From: Shewanella xiamenensis
GTDB taxonomy: Bacteria > Pseudomonadota > Gammaproteobacteria > Enterobacterales > Shewanellaceae
DNA: 64,000 nucleotides
Reading direction: 5' to 3'
NCBI RefSeq assembly: GCF_014647135.1
Contig: NZ_BMOP01000002.1
Span: 124,001-188,000, forward strand
Below are positions 27,178-37,483 of this stretch, piece by piece. The position numbers were made by a program, and so were the translations under genes. Within the stretch, counting starts at the first letter, position 1. Every line of letters starts with the position of its first letter. The notes below the pieces were generated by a model. That model saw only the letters and a list, made by a program, of their open reading frames with translations. It was not told where the DNA came from and did not search any database.

Positions 27178-28602
27178 ATGTTTAAATACTTAGCAATCTC
27201 ATGCTCATTACTTTATTCTTCCAGTACTTTAGCCTCAAATAATCTCCCGCAAGTCCTTGATTACTATCCTACCTGTGAATATAAAAACATAAGTACAAAA
27301 AACAACCATTACACCGTTGAAATAGATAAAAATGAATTATTAGAAATAAAATACACTGACTCAACTCCATTTTATAGCAGATACTTTGAAAAAGTGTTAA
27401 AAAGCATTCAACAAGATGCATTATCAGAAGGTGCCGATGCAATTATAATTGAAAGAATCACCCTAAGGATAATTAGCGTAAAAAAAATAAAAAATAATGA
27501 ATACATAGATAAAATAAAATTTATAACCACTACAACAAATATAAAATCATGCCAGAATGACATTCCCCCTACCACTCCAACCCCTTACAATAGCAAAGGC
27601 GAGAATATAGCTAAAGATAAAGAAATACATTTAACCACACTAGCTAAAAATGATTATATAAATATATATAAACAAGCTAAAAACCACCTTGCTCCAGCTG
27701 CGAATGTTACATTAAATCGTGCTTATGGCTTAAGTAATGGTGAGCCTGAATCATCTATAAACCAATTGATGGGGCCAGAGAGCGTAAAATTGTCTATGCT
27801 GGACGGTTCAACAGCGTATGTTTACGGCAGAACGCTATGGATTTATGCAAAAAACAGCCAGATTGTTAGGATCGATAAAAACCAGAGCATTCTAAATAAT
27901 CATGGTAGTAATATGATTGAGCCTAGTGATAATTATGACCAAGATAACTGGATTATCGATGGCAAGATACAATTTAAAGCTAAGCTAGCGCAAATACTGT
28001 CGCTCGAGAAAATAGAACAAGAAGGCAACGATTATCGCCTCGATGGAAAAAACAATAAGCTAATATTGTATTTCGAAACCTTCAGTTTAAACAATAAACA
28101 TGAAACAGCAGAGATGTTAACTGGATTTTCGTTTGTTCCACGAGGAAACAGCGGCAAGCGTACTTCGATAAATTTTAATGAATTTGACAACAATAAAATA
28201 AAACAAATCATCTCAGATAAAAACGAGGATGAATTTATTCTAAGCCCCTCTCAACTTGCCAACATTATAAAAATACCCAATCAGGTTGACTCCTCACGCA
28301 GTGAGCAATGGGTCATCGCCACTGAAAATATTCTCCTCGGCATTAATGATATTGAGGCAAGAAAAGTCAGTAAAATTCGATTTACAGAGTCACTAACGAG
28401 AAACCAAAACAACGACGAATTTATGAAAACGTTGAAAAACTACAACATTCCCATCACTAAATCTGATTTTTTATCAAAAAACCAAGAGTCGGAAGATAAT
28501 TTCGAACAAGTATTTTACCGAAAAGGCAATGTCTCACTCACCGCAACATTCGAGTCGGAAGATATGAATGCACAGCTAATTGATTTACTTATTGAGTTGT
28601 AA
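27178..28602 (+). CDS. AT-rich secreted protein of unknown function
   Basis: This 474-residue protein has a signal peptide (MFKYLAISCSLLYSSSTLA, likely cut near residue 19-20), so it should be periplasmic or exported. The cysteine at position 9 does not form a proper lipobox. Region 20-130 includes QQDALSEGADAIIIERI, which loosely recalls the small RcsF/YbjQ-like fold, and two cysteines (about 33 and 122) could form a disulfide. Region 170-474 is rich in Asn, Lys, Ile and Glu and matches nothing I know. The base composition is markedly more AT-rich than all neighbours, with many AAA/AAT/ATA codons, suggesting horizontal transfer. A good AAGGA site supports the start. Confidence 0.8.
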   Translation: MFKYLAISCSLLYSSSTLASNNLPQVLDYYPTCEYKNISTKNNHYTVEIDKNELLEIKYTDSTPFYSRYFEKVLKSIQQDALSEGADAIIIERITLRIISVKKIKNNEYIDKIKFITTTTNIKSCQNDIPPTTPTPYNSKGENIAKDKEIHLTTLAKNDYINIYKQAKNHLAPAANVTLNRAYGLSNGEPESSINQLMGPESVKLSMLDGSTAYVYGRTLWIYAKNSQIVRIDKNQSILNNHGSNMIEPSDNYDQDNWIIDGKIQFKAKLAQILSLEKIEQEGNDYRLDGKNNKLILYFETFSLNNKHETAEMLTGFSFVPRGNSGKRTSINFNEFDNNKIKQIISDKNEDEFILSPSQLANIIKIPNQVDSSRSEQWVIATENILLGINDIEARKVSKIRFTESLTRNQNNDEFMKTLKNYNIPITKSDFLSKNQESEDNFEQVFYRKGNVSLTATFESEDMNAQLIDLLIEL

Positions 28603-28648
28603 ATGATTAGCCGTGCAGATCCCAAGACAAAAGGCTATAAAACCCAAA

Positions 28649-29170
28649 CTACACTTTTTTGCTATCGAGTGCTCGGCGCTTTTCGATAGCGATAGGTGTA
28701 ATCTCGGCATCTAACGCCTTTTCTAACCCCAGGATAAAATACACTTCGGCCATTAAGAAAAACGGGCCAATTAACAGTTGGTTTAAATCATCAATAAAGG
28801 CAGGCTTTGCCTTCTCGTATTGATGGCCAATCAGCTGAAAAACCCAACCGACGATAAATACCGATATAGCCAACCAGAAGGCGTTGGGAGAGGAGGCCAC
28901 TAACTCTGTTGAATACACGACGGGGGCGATAAACAAGGCCAGACCAATCGCTAACTTTGCATGCAAACGAAAATAATAAACCAGCACGCCAGCCCCTAAA
29001 ATCACACCTAAACTCACATCGCCAGCACTACCAAGTGGAATACGGATTGTCGCTAATAATAGAAAAGCCGACCATATAATTAATGGAATACCAATAAAAT
29101 GAGTTTGAATATTTCGCGGATTTAAATGCACACTTTTATAGGTTGATAACTGCTCTACGGCGGATTTCAT
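28649..29170 (-). CDS. Mpo1-like (DUF962) membrane protein
   Basis: This 173-residue protein has four hydrophobic segments. Family motifs include HLNPRNIQTHFIGIPLI near residue 15-31 and VGWVFQLIGHQYEKAKPA near 108-125. These conserved His residues are thought to bind iron in yeast Mpo1, which oxidises 2-hydroxy fatty acids. The bacterial role is not established. It converges on the AT-rich secreted gene, with 46 bases between them and no obvious terminator. Confidence 0.88.
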   Translation of the reverse strand: MKSAVEQLSTYKSVHLNPRNIQTHFIGIPLIIWSAFLLLATIRIPLGSAGDVSLGVILGAGVLVYYFRLHAKLAIGLALFIAPVVYSTELVASSPNAFWLAISVFIVGWVFQLIGHQYEKAKPAFIDDLNQLLIGPFFLMAEVYFILGLEKALDAEITPIAIEKRRALDSKKV

Positions 29171-29296
29171 CTTGGGCTCCTTTTGCTGTGTCCCTGAAAA
29201 TTAGTTTATAGATAAAACTGTTGACCTAACCTAGCCCAAAAATGCCAGACTGAACAGTAAAAAGTAACAAAAATGTTGCCATGCATTTTACGCAAT

Positions 29297-29321
29297 AAAA
29301 AAGGGAGCTAAGGCTCCCTTT
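29297..29321 (-). terminator. Terminator of the lepB-rnc-era-recO-pdxJ-acpS operon
   Basis: The stem AAAGGGAGC (29300-29308) pairs with GCTCCCTTT (29313-29321) around a four-base loop. On the minus strand it runs into a T tract, 19 bases past acpS. Confidence 0.92.
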
Positions 29322-29339
29322 GTGCTAATGGGTTAAAAA

Positions 29340-29723
29340 CTAGCGAGATTCTAGGATAACCGTCGCAATAGCGTAGGATTTTTCATCTGCGATTGAAATG
29401 TGTCCAACCACGCCATTGAGCAAAACTAAACGTTGCAGCGCACCTTCAGTAAAATCAATTGTCGGCGCACCATCAGTCGTATTGCCAATGTGGATATGCT
29501 GAAAAGATACGCCACGACCAATCCCCGTCCCCAAAGCTTTAGCGGCGGCTTCTTTGGCGGCAAAGCGTTTAGCTAAATAGCGGCTCGGTTGGCTATGCTG
29601 TTGATAGATATCGAACTCAGCCTCTGTCAGTACGCGTTTGGCCAGCTTATCGCCGGAACGTGCCACATGGGCCGTGATACGCTCGATTTCAACTATGTCA
29701 GTGCCAAGCCCAACGATTGCCAT
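29340..29723 (-). CDS. acpS: Holo-[acyl-carrier-protein] synthase AcpS
   Basis: This 127-residue enzyme moves 4'-phosphopantetheine from CoA to apo-ACP. Signatures are GLGTDIVEIERI (residues 5-16), with the Mg-binding Asp, and RFAAKEAAAKALGTGIGRGVSF (about 53-74), with the Glu. It shares one base with the pdxJ stop (29723), so translation is coupled. The pdxJ-acpS order is the conserved one. Last gene of the operon before the terminator at 29297-29321. Confidence 0.97.
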   Translation of the reverse strand: MAIVGLGTDIVEIERITAHVARSGDKLAKRVLTEAEFDIYQQHSQPSRYLAKRFAAKEAAAKALGTGIGRGVSFQHIHIGNTTDGAPTIDFTEGALQRLVLLNGVVGHISIADEKSYAIATVILESR

Positions 29724-30460
29724 TATTCGCCTCGACGACCTTCTAACATCAGCGCTTTCATATCTTTAACCGCTGTCGCTAAGCCATCAATGGCCGCTCG
29801 CGCAACAATGGCATGGCCGATGTTGAGTTCATACAGCTCAGGGATTGCCGCAATCGGCTTAACATTGTGATAATGCAGCCCGTGGCCAGCATTCACCACC
29901 AACCCTTTGCCGTGGGCGTATTTTGCCATTTCGCTGATACGCGCAAGCTCTTTTGCCTCATCATCAGCCGTTTTGGCATCGGCATAGCAACCGGTATGGA
30001 TTTCGATAAGTGGCGCGCCAGAGGCGACTGCTGCATCGATTTGCGTCTTATCGGCATCGATAAACAGTGACACTTGAATACCATTGGCGGCTAAGCGGCT
30101 TACCGCAGCAGTGATTTTATCTAATTGACCAGCCACATCTAAACCGCCTTCAGTCGTCACTTCTTGACGCTTTTCAGGGACTAAACAAACGTAGGTTGGT
30201 TTGACTTCGCAGGCGATGTTGAGCATTTCTTCAGTCACAGCACACTCAAAGTTCATCCGCGTCTTTAAGGTTTTTGCCAGCAGATACACATCGCGGTCGA
30301 TAATATGGCGTCTGTCTTCCCGTAAATGAATGGTGATACCGTCGGCACCCGCATGCTCGGCAACCGCCGCCGCATGGACAGGATCGGGATAACTGGTGCC
30401 GCGAGCCTGACGCAGGGTCGCAATATGGTCGATATTAACACCCAATAAGATACGGCTCAT
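29723..30460 (-). CDS. pdxJ: Pyridoxine 5'-phosphate synthase PdxJ
   Basis: This 245-residue TIM-barrel enzyme joins 1-deoxyxylulose 5-phosphate and 3-amino-2-oxopropyl phosphate to make PNP in the DXP-dependent vitamin B6 pathway. Motifs: [18 protein letters not shown] at the N-terminus, HLREDRRHI near 46-54, [18 protein letters not shown] near 92-109 and [13 protein letters not shown] near 188-200. It lies downstream of recO with a 90-base gap. A TTATTG-free AAGGAG site precedes the start on the minus strand. Confidence 0.97.
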   Translation of the reverse strand: MSRILLGVNIDHIATLRQARGTSYPDPVHAAAVAEHAGADGITIHLREDRRHIIDRDVYLLAKTLKTRMNFECAVTEEMLNIACEVKPTYVCLVPEKRQEVTTEGGLDVAGQLDKITAAVSRLAANGIQVSLFIDADKTQIDAAVASGAPLIEIHTGCYADAKTADDEAKELARISEMAKYAHGKGLVVNAGHGLHYHNVKPIAAIPELYELNIGHAIVARAAIDGLATAVKDMKALMLEGRRGE

Positions 30461-30549
30461 CGGGAACTCCTTTATGTTGTTAAGGCGAGAATTAACGCTG
30501 ATTTGCGCCCTATTGTACTGGGACAGACTGTAAAAAACAGGAGCTAGGG

Positions 30550-31251
30550 CTAATTATTCCCATTCATCTTTGGTGCTGTCGCTTGCATAAACAACTGCCG
30601 ACTCACCAGTGGCTTATCTCCGAGCAATGGTTGCAGCATAGACCGCATCAGTCGTTTAGCTGCTAAAAACTGCTCTTGCAACAGCTCATTATCGTTAAGT
30701 GCGGTTAACATCGCGCCTTGATAGGTGTGCTTTGCTCGGCTGTTTAGCACAAATTGAAACCCGAGTTCAGGCACAAGCTGATAGTAATGTTCAGGGATCA
30801 AAGGCTCGCCTTGTGTATCGCGGATAAGGGATGGCATAGCCCCGAGTTCCCGCAAAAGCGCCAGTTCAAGGTAACGCAGTTTCGACTCACAAAACTGCGC
30901 CGCAAGCCCTACTAAGGCTTGGTGGTAGATGAGAAATAACGCCTCGGCATTATGGTGAACAGACAGGGTTCGCATCAGCAACTCATTGATATACATGCCG
31001 GCATACAGGCTATAACCCGATAAGGGCACGGCTGGCGCGGCCGCTTCAATTTGGCTGATGTTCTTGAGTTCAGACTTACCGCTAAATGCAAAAATCAGCG
31101 GCTGAAAAGGTTGAAGGATACTTTTGATGGAGCGTTTACCGCTCCCGACACGCGCGACGGCATCGACACGCCCAATCCCGTCGACCAGGAGATTGACCAG
31201 CGCGCTAGACTCCCGATAGGGGCGATGATGCAAAACATAACCCCGTTTCAT
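30550..31251 (-). CDS. recO: DNA repair protein RecO
   Basis: This 233-residue protein has an N-terminal OB fold ([23 protein letters not shown], then [17 protein letters not shown]) and a helical C-terminal domain. With RecR it loads RecA onto SSB-coated gapped DNA. A TTG directly before the ATG at 31251 allows one extra residue, but the ATG is the natural start. The zinc-finger cysteines found in some RecO proteins are absent, as in E. coli. It sits 49 bases after era in the conserved rnc-era-recO-pdxJ order. Confidence 0.94.
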   Translation of the reverse strand: MKRGYVLHHRPYRESSALVNLLVDGIGRVDAVARVGSGKRSIKSILQPFQPLIFAFSGKSELKNISQIEAAAPAVPLSGYSLYAGMYINELLMRTLSVHHNAEALFLIYHQALVGLAAQFCESKLRYLELALLRELGAMPSLIRDTQGEPLIPEHYYQLVPELGFQFVLNSRAKHTYQGAMLTALNDNELLQEQFLAAKRLMRSMLQPLLGDKPLVSRQLFMQATAPKMNGNN

Positions 31252-31300
31252 CAATCTGCACGCTCGTTCATGGTCAGGCTAGGCCTATCATCAGTAACGA

Positions 31301-32320
31301 TTAATCGTCACCGTAACCTAAGCTTCGCAGGGCGCGTTCATCATCGGCCCAACCGGATTTAACCTTCACCCAGACTTCGAGGAACACTTTGTTATCAAAC
31401 AAGGTTTCCATATCGAGGCGCGCTTGTGTAGCGATGGTACGGATGCGTTCGCCTTTGCTACCAATCACCATCCGCTTTTGGCCTTCTCGCTCGACGAGGA
31501 TCAGGGCGTTAATTTGGTAAACCCCATTTTCCATCATCTTAAACTGCTCGATTTCAACCGTCGCATCGTAGGGCAATTCATCACCTAAAAAGCGCATCAG
31601 TTTTTCGCGGACAATTTCAGAGGCCATAAAACGCTGCGAACGGTCGGTCACATAATCTTCGGGGAAGAAGAATGGATTCTCGGGCAGAGACTCTGCCGCC
31701 ATATCTAAAATGCGCTTAACGTTAGTGCCCTTACTGGCAGAAATCGGCAGGATCTCATCGAAGGGATACTTCTTGGCCACTTCTTCCAAATAAGGGAAAA
31801 GGGCTTCTTTGTCTTTTATATTATCGACTTTGTTGATGGCTAAAACAGTTTTACGCTCTTCACCGCCGCGGCGAAGTTTGCTTAACACCATCTCATCATC
31901 GGCGGTCCATGTCATACCATCGACCACAAAAATCACCATAGACACATCGGCAAGCGAGCTCGCCGCCGCGCGGTTCATTAAACGGTTAATCGCACGCTGC
32001 TCTTCAATATGCAGACCGGGTGTGTCGATAAACACGATTTGGCGCGGACCATCGGTATGGATACCCATGATGCGATGACGCGTCGTTTGCGGCTTTTTCG
32101 AGGTAATACTGATCTTTTGCCCAAGCAAACGGTTCAGCAGGGTCGATTTCCCCACGTTAGGCCGGCCAATAATAGCCACCATGCCACAGTAGGTCACATC
32201 ATAGTGAACAGACGGCGCTGCTGCGCTCGCTGCATTCATCCTTGCCAGTAATTCGTCTAAGCTCGGCTCATTGCTCGCGTTAGCGGCATCGACAGCTGGC
32301 AAGTCTGTTTTTTTGGTCAT
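31301..32320 (-). CDS. era: Ribosome-assembly GTPase Era
   Basis: This 339-residue protein is longer at the N-terminus than E. coli Era (301), with about 40 extra Ala/Ser/Asn-rich residues before the G domain. GTPase motifs: GRPNVGKST (G1), DTPGLH (G3), NKVD (G4) and SASKG (G5). A C-terminal KH domain follows ([21 protein letters not shown]). It binds the 3' end of 16S rRNA during 30S assembly. The start overlaps the rnc stop by four bases. An internal start nearer the G domain is possible, but the overlap favours the long form. Confidence 0.95.
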   Translation of the reverse strand: MTKKTDLPAVDAANASNEPSLDELLARMNAASAAAPSVHYDVTYCGMVAIIGRPNVGKSTLLNRLLGQKISITSKKPQTTRHRIMGIHTDGPRQIVFIDTPGLHIEEQRAINRLMNRAAASSLADVSMVIFVVDGMTWTADDEMVLSKLRRGGEERKTVLAINKVDNIKDKEALFPYLEEVAKKYPFDEILPISASKGTNVKRILDMAAESLPENPFFFPEDYVTDRSQRFMASEIVREKLMRFLGDELPYDATVEIEQFKMMENGVYQINALILVEREGQKRMVIGSKGERIRTIATQARLDMETLFDNKVFLEVWVKVKSGWADDERALRSLGYGDD

Positions 32321-32997
32321 TTCTTCAGTAACTCCAATACTTGAGCCGCGGCAATCTGCTCGGCTTTGCGGCGTGAGCTCGCAACGCCAATCACGCTTTC
32401 ACTCAAGTCATCTATACGACATTCAACGGTGAATGTTTGATCGTGGGCATCGCCTTCTATGTTGATTACTTGGTAATCGGGTAGCGGCTTCTTTAACCCT
32501 TGTAAATATTCTTGCAGTAAGGTTTTAGCGTCTTTTTGATTCACACCGGGTTGAATCTCAGATAAACGCTCGGCATACCATTTAAGCAACAGCTCACGGC
32601 ACACTTCGAGGTCCGAATCTAAGTAAATCGCACCAATAATCGCCTCAACCGCATCGGCCAGAATCGACTCGCGTCGAAAACCGCCACTCTTTAATTCGCC
32701 AGGACCGAGGAATAAATAATCCCCAAGTTTAAAGGCTTGAGCAATCAAGGTCAGCGTATCGCCACGCACTAAAGTGGCGCGCATCCGGCTTAAATCGCCC
32801 TCAGTCGCCTTAGGAAACTGATGATATAAGGCATCCGAAATGACTATCGATAAAATCGAATCACCTAAAAATTCTAAACGCTCATTGTGCTTATTTGCCG
32901 CACTTCTATGGGTCAACGCTTGGGTTAGAAGGTCAATATTCTTGAACTCATAACCCAATGTACGACACAAACGCGGCAAATTTTTAATCGGTTCCAT
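32317..32997 (-). CDS. rnc: Ribonuclease III
   Basis: This 226-residue double-strand RNase processes rRNA precursors and many mRNAs. The signature [11 protein letters not shown] carries metal-binding Glu/Asp residues, and [14 protein letters not shown] supplies the second acidic pair. The C-terminal dsRBD spans about 155-225. An in-frame GTG at 33012 would add five residues and overlap lepB. The ATG at 32997, just after the lepB stop, gives the expected [10 protein letters not shown] start. RNase III often cuts its own leader, which cannot be judged here. Confidence 0.96.
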   Translation of the reverse strand: MEPIKNLPRLCRTLGYEFKNIDLLTQALTHRSAANKHNERLEFLGDSILSIVISDALYHQFPKATEGDLSRMRATLVRGDTLTLIAQAFKLGDYLFLGPGELKSGGFRRESILADAVEAIIGAIYLDSDLEVCRELLLKWYAERLSEIQPGVNQKDAKTLLQEYLQGLKKPLPDYQVINIEGDAHDQTFTVECRIDDLSESVIGVASSRRKAEQIAAAQVLELLKK

Positions 32998-32998
32998 A

Positions 32999-33916
32999 CT
33001 AGTGAATTCCACCTACACGTTCAAAGCGCACACCGCTTGGTACCCAGGTTGGCAGGAAGTCGGCTTTTGAACGGTCAAACTCAAAACTGATCCAGATAGC
33101 CACCGCTTTACCGACAAGATTTTCTTCAGGGACAAAGCCCCAGAAACGGCTGTCGGTACTGTTATCGCGGTTATCACCCATCGCAAAGTAATGGCCTTCG
33201 GGAACAAGAAATTCACCCGCGGGTAAATTGCCATCACGCTTGAAATAACCCAACATATCAGGACGGCTTGGATTAATTAAAATATCGTGTGCCACTTCAC
33301 CGAGTTGCTCTTTATAACGCAGTAAAGGCACACCATCTTGGCTGTAATCACCACGGCTGATTTCGGTACGCGCCACCAGTTCTGGCTCTGGGCAATTAGT
33401 TTGCTCAGCACCACAGGCCTTTTGGATCATCAACTGCTTGTTGCGGTAGATAATCCGGTCGCCCGGTAAACCTACAACACGCTTAATGTAATCGACTTGA
33501 GGATTCTCTGGGTACTTAAAGACAATCACATCACCACGTTTGGGCTCGCCCGTTTCAATCAGTTTAGTGCGCCATACGGGATCTTTTAGGCCATAACTAA
33601 ACTTTTCAACCAGAATAAAATCGCCCACTAACAGCGTTGGCATCATAGAACCCGATGGAATTTGAAATGGCTCATAAATAAACGAGCGCAGGATCAGCAC
33701 AAAGGCAATCACTGGGAAGATGGAGTGCGCAGTCTCAACCACAGTGGGTTCACGGATAATATTGTATTCGGCTTCCTCAGTTAAATTGGCCTGAGAAGCC
33801 TTGGCCAAGGCTAAGCTTTCACGGCGTTTAGGCGCAAATACCAGCACATCGACTAACCAGATCAACCCTGAAATCAGAGTGACTAGCACTAAAATAATGG
33901 AAAAATAGGCTGCCAT
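32999..33916 (-). CDS. lepB: Signal peptidase I LepB
   Basis: This 305-residue inner-membrane serine protease removes signal peptides from exported proteins. Two N-terminal membrane segments (about 3-25 and 62-80) are followed by the catalytic Ser in [20 protein letters not shown] (about 90-108) and the Lys in [13 protein letters not shown] (about 147-160). [20 protein letters not shown] is the third conserved box. A two-base gap separates it from rnc. First gene of the lepB-rnc-era-recO-pdxJ-acpS set. Confidence 0.97.
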   Translation of the reverse strand: MAAYFSIILVLVTLISGLIWLVDVLVFAPKRRESLALAKASQANLTEEAEYNIIREPTVVETAHSIFPVIAFVLILRSFIYEPFQIPSGSMMPTLLVGDFILVEKFSYGLKDPVWRTKLIETGEPKRGDVIVFKYPENPQVDYIKRVVGLPGDRIIYRNKQLMIQKACGAEQTNCPEPELVARTEISRGDYSQDGVPLLRYKEQLGEVAHDILINPSRPDMLGYFKRDGNLPAGEFLVPEGHYFAMGDNRDNSTDSRFWGFVPEENLVGKAVAIWISFEFDRSKADFLPTWVPSGVRFERVGGIH

Positions 33917-34046
33917 TACGTATTGAACTCCTGCCTTGAAATGTAAAGATCTAAACTCAGCGACTATTGTATTTCGACTCGCGAACTTTAGTTAACTTAC
34001 CGCATTTATAAAAAAACACCACAAAACATACGATAAGCTAAGTAAA

Positions 34047-34065
34047 GCGCCGCAAACTGCGGCGC
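34047..34065 (-). terminator. Hairpin after lepA (possible weak terminator)
   Basis: The stem GCGCCGCA (34047-34054) pairs with TGCGGCGC (34058-34065), and the minus strand continues TTTACTTAGC. The T run is short, so termination is probably partial and some transcription may continue into lepB. Confidence 0.6.
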
Positions 34066-34095
34066 AATAATAGCTAAATTGTGTTATCTCGAGTG

Positions 34096-35886
34096 TTACT
34101 CGTTTAGCTTAAGTACCGCTAAGAACGCCTCTTGTGGCACCTCAACGTTACCAACTTGTTTCATCCGTTTCTTACCCTCTTTTTGTTTATTTAAGAGTTT
34201 CTTCTTACGGGAAACGTCACCACCATAACACTTAGCTGTTACGTCTTTTCGTAACGCTTTTACGGTAGAACGGGCAATAATCTGGCTACCGACCGCGGCT
34301 TGAATCGCGATATCAAACATCTGCCGCGGGATAAGCTCTTTCATCTTCTCAACCAACGCCAAACCACGGTGACGAATATTCGAACGGTGAATAATCATCG
34401 CCAGCGCATCCACGCGGTCGCCGTTGATCAGAATATCTAAGCGCACCATGTCCGCCGGATCGAAGCGGATAAAGTTGTACTCTAATGACGCATAACCACG
34501 GCTAGTTGATTTTAAGCGATCAAAGAAGTCCATCACCACTTCCGCCATTGGCAGATGGTAAGTCACGGCCACTTGATTACCGTGGTAAACCATATTAACT
34601 TGAGTACCGCGTTTTTCGATACACAGCGTAATTACGTTACCTAAGTATTCTTTTGGTACCAGAATATTGGCTTCAACAATCGGTTCACGCATCTCTTCGA
34701 TGTTGTTAATTGCAGGTAAATCTGCTGGATTATCAACATAGATAGTCTCACCACTGGTCATCAACACTTCATAGACTACCGTAGGTGCGGTCGTGATGAG
34801 GTCAAGATCGTATTCGCGCTCTAAACGTTCTTGAATGATTTCCATGTGGAGCAGGCCTAAATAGCCAATACGGAAACCAAAGCCTAACGCAGATGAACTT
34901 TCAGGCTCAAAGAACAATGAGGCATCGTTCAGGCTGAGTTTGTTCAGTGCATCACGGAAGTTTTCATATTCATCGGTAGAAATCGGGAACACACCAGCAT
35001 AAACCTGAGGCTTCACTTTTTTAAAGCCGGGTAATGGCTTATCGGCACCATTTTTAGCCAGTGTTAAGGTATCACCCACTGGCGCACCGTGAATTTCTTT
35101 AATACCTGCGATAACGAAACCTACTTCACCGGTTTTTAGCTCGGTTTTATCGGTTTGTTTTGGCGTGAAAATACCGACACGATCTGCGGTATGGTTTTGC
35201 CCTGTAGACATCACCTTGAACTTATCACCCTTCTTGAGCACGCCATGTTTAATACGCACTAAAGAAACAACGCCTAAGTAGCTGTCAAACCACGAGTCAA
35301 TAATGAGGGCTTGCAACGGCGCATCTGGATTGCCTTCTGGCGGTGGAATTTGCTCGACGATAACCTCTAATACATCATCAATACCCACACCGGTTTTTGC
35401 AGAACAACGCACCGCGTTCATCGCATCAATACCGACGATGTCTTCAATCTCGGCGGCAACACGCTCAGGATCAGCCTGAGGTAAGTCGATTTTGTTCAGG
35501 ATAGGTACCACGTCCAGATTCATATCCAGCGCAGTGTAACAGTTTGCCAGCGTTTGAGCTTCAACGCCTTGGCCAGCATCCACCACAAGCAGCGCACCTT
35601 CACAGGCGGCTAATGAACGAGATACTTCATAGGAAAAGTCGACGTGACCAGGGGTGTCAATAAAGTTGAGTTGGTAGGTTTCGCCATTTTTGGCTGTATA
35701 TTCCAACGTAACGCTCTGCGCCTTAATGGTAATACCGCGCTCACGTTCTAAATCCATAGAATCAAGAACTTGTGCATCCATTTCACGGTCGCTTAAACCG
35801 CCACAAACCTGAATAAGACGATCTGACAGCGTCGATTTACCATGGTCGATATGGGCAATAATTGAGAAGTTTCTAATGTGTTTCAT
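34096..35886 (-). CDS. lepA: Elongation factor 4 (LepA)
   Basis: This 596-residue translational GTPase has the normal LepA length. Motifs: [18 protein letters not shown] (G1, residues 8-25), [11 protein letters not shown] (G2), [16 protein letters not shown] (G3), [13 protein letters not shown] (G4) and [10 protein letters not shown] (G5). The LepA-specific C-terminal domain ends in [26 protein letters not shown]. It acts on stalled or initiating ribosomes, and its precise role is debated. It lies upstream of lepB, as in E. coli. Confidence 0.98.
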   Translation of the reverse strand: MKHIRNFSIIAHIDHGKSTLSDRLIQVCGGLSDREMDAQVLDSMDLERERGITIKAQSVTLEYTAKNGETYQLNFIDTPGHVDFSYEVSRSLAACEGALLVVDAGQGVEAQTLANCYTALDMNLDVVPILNKIDLPQADPERVAAEIEDIVGIDAMNAVRCSAKTGVGIDDVLEVIVEQIPPPEGNPDAPLQALIIDSWFDSYLGVVSLVRIKHGVLKKGDKFKVMSTGQNHTADRVGIFTPKQTDKTELKTGEVGFVIAGIKEIHGAPVGDTLTLAKNGADKPLPGFKKVKPQVYAGVFPISTDEYENFRDALNKLSLNDASLFFEPESSSALGFGFRIGYLGLLHMEIIQERLEREYDLDLITTAPTVVYEVLMTSGETIYVDNPADLPAINNIEEMREPIVEANILVPKEYLGNVITLCIEKRGTQVNMVYHGNQVAVTYHLPMAEVVMDFFDRLKSTSRGYASLEYNFIRFDPADMVRLDILINGDRVDALAMIIHRSNIRHRGLALVEKMKELIPRQMFDIAIQAAVGSQIIARSTVKALRKDVTAKCYGGDVSRKKKLLNKQKEGKKRMKQVGNVEVPQEAFLAVLKLNE

Positions 35887-36053
35887 TATGCTGCTATGAC
35901 TAATACTGAAAAATGGATACGGTTCAAAGGTGGGAAATTGTACCTGATTGCGGATTCAATACCAATCAGATTCACTCATAGTTGTCTTTATGTCGAAAAA
36001 TGCCGCCCTCAGCAAAAGTTTATTGTCTAATTGAAATCAATAACAACATGAAA

Positions 36054-36527
36054 TCAAACAGATAATTTATCTAAACTGATCCCTGTGCCTAAATAAGCTA
36101 AAATCACAGGTTGCGAATCTACTTCAAGCTGTTTTGCCTTACGTTTTCCAAAAAACCAAGCGGCTAACGCGCCTAAAGCAGCAAAGGCTATCGCACAGAG
36201 ATCAGAATTGATTACTAACAAACTAGCAAAAAACTGCCCTAATAATGCCCCCGCAAATAAGCCGAAGAGTGGCGTCAAATAAACCAAGGCAGCCGCTTTC
36301 AAGATAACACTCTCTGGTAGCCCCAACTTTAGCAGTTCACCAACCTCACAGGCACGTTCACTCTGAATAGAGAATTGCTGTGTCTTTGCAGAAAAAGCCT
36401 GTGCAACAGCAGACGTCCCGCAGGACTCACTGCTACTGCAACTCTTGCAGGTGCTTTTAAGCTCGACCTCAACGGTGAGCCAACCTTGATTATCACAGGC
36501 GACAACCCGCGCCACTTCTTCCATCAT
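36054..36527 (-). CDS. rseC: RseC family protein (SoxR-reducing system / sigma-E operon)
   Basis: This 157-residue inner-membrane protein has an N-terminal domain with a cysteine cluster (C26-K-S-C29...C35) and two membrane helices (about 81-105 and 112-130). E. coli RseC is part of the rpoE operon and, with the Rsx complex, keeps SoxR reduced. Two adjacent ATGs (36525 and 36522) are possible starts, one codon apart. It lies 11 bases after rseB. Confidence 0.93.
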   Translation of the reverse strand: MMEEVARVVACDNQGWLTVEVELKSTCKSCSSSESCGTSAVAQAFSAKTQQFSIQSERACEVGELLKLGLPESVILKAAALVYLTPLFGLFAGALLGQFFASLLVINSDLCAIAFAALGALAAWFFGKRKAKQLEVDSQPVILAYLGTGISLDKLSV

Positions 36528-36538
36528 GATGAACCGCT

Positions 36539-37471
36539 CTATTTTAACATCAAACTTTTCGCGATACGGGCTAAGGTCTCAGTTGGCACTTTACCCACAG
36601 CCACCACTTCAGCATTACCGACTTTTTCTGACACTAAAGATAAGCCATTACGCGTAATTAACTCTTCAGGCAATGGCGTTGCTCCAGCCCGAGCAACATA
36701 AATAGAAATATTGGCTAAGCCATCAGTCAAGGCAATATATTCAACTGCCTCGTGGCTACCAATCAAACGGTGATGATCACGCACTACTACGCTAAATCCA
36801 GCGGGGAGCCAAGAAAACTGCCAATTTTGTCCATCTTGACGTTCAGCCTGATCGATCACAGCAGGCCATTCTTGCTTGTAGGCTTCCTGTAGAATCGATG
36901 GGGGCTCGCTAAATTCAATTAATTCAATCACCATTAGTTGTTCAAGCAATTGCTTATCTTGAGTCAACATGTCATATCTGAGTGGCAAATAGGTGTCCAT
37001 ATCTAACCAGATTTGGAAACCATATCGGTATTCATCATTAGGCAACAAGCGGATCATTTGCCCTGGGCGCCCAGCAATGCGAGTGCGGCCCCCTAATACA
37101 AATTGATAACCCACTTCTAAATCGCTCATTTTTGATGAGAAAGCCGCAGGCCACACGCCCTGAATATGATTAGAGATGATACTGTATGCGGGTTGATCAT
37201 GTTCGATAAAGGTGACCCGATTTCCCACTCTTACCGCATTTTTGGGAGGACCGTTGAGGTACTCAAGAAAGGCAACTTCTTGATTATTCACCTTACCGTG
37301 AAGATAAACCAAAGGCCGAATATGGTCGGCCTGAAGTTGTATAATCGATGCTTTAAATTCTTTCTCTTTTAAAGCCTGACTCATTTTCTCAAGCCAGACT
37401 TTGGCAGGCATATCTTCCTGCGCCACCGCAGGAAATACCAAGGCTAACAAAGCCAACAGGATTAGACGCAA
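36539..37471 (-). CDS. rseB: Sigma-E regulator RseB
   Basis: This 310-residue periplasmic protein has a signal peptide (MRLILLALLALVFPAVA, cut near residue 17). Its two domains, a LolA-like fold (about 20-195) and a smaller C-terminal domain, are those of RseB. It binds the periplasmic part of RseA and blocks its cleavage by DegS. LPS or lipoprotein signals release it. It follows rseA by 12 bases. Confidence 0.95.
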   Translation of the reverse strand: MRLILLALLALVFPAVAQEDMPAKVWLEKMSQALKEKEFKASIIQLQADHIRPLVYLHGKVNNQEVAFLEYLNGPPKNAVRVGNRVTFIEHDQPAYSIISNHIQGVWPAAFSSKMSDLEVGYQFVLGGRTRIAGRPGQMIRLLPNDEYRYGFQIWLDMDTYLPLRYDMLTQDKQLLEQLMVIELIEFSEPPSILQEAYKQEWPAVIDQAERQDGQNWQFSWLPAGFSVVVRDHHRLIGSHEAVEYIALTDGLANISIYVARAGATPLPEELITRNGLSLVSEKVGNAEVVAVGKVPTETLARIAKSLMLK

Positions 37472-37483
37472 GCTAACTCCTTA

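Noticed and set aside
27178-27260. Lipoprotein signal in the AT-rich secreted protein
   Set aside because: The only early cysteine (position 9) has Ala-Ile-Ser before it and too short an N-terminal helix. A normal signal peptidase I site near residue 19-20 fits better.
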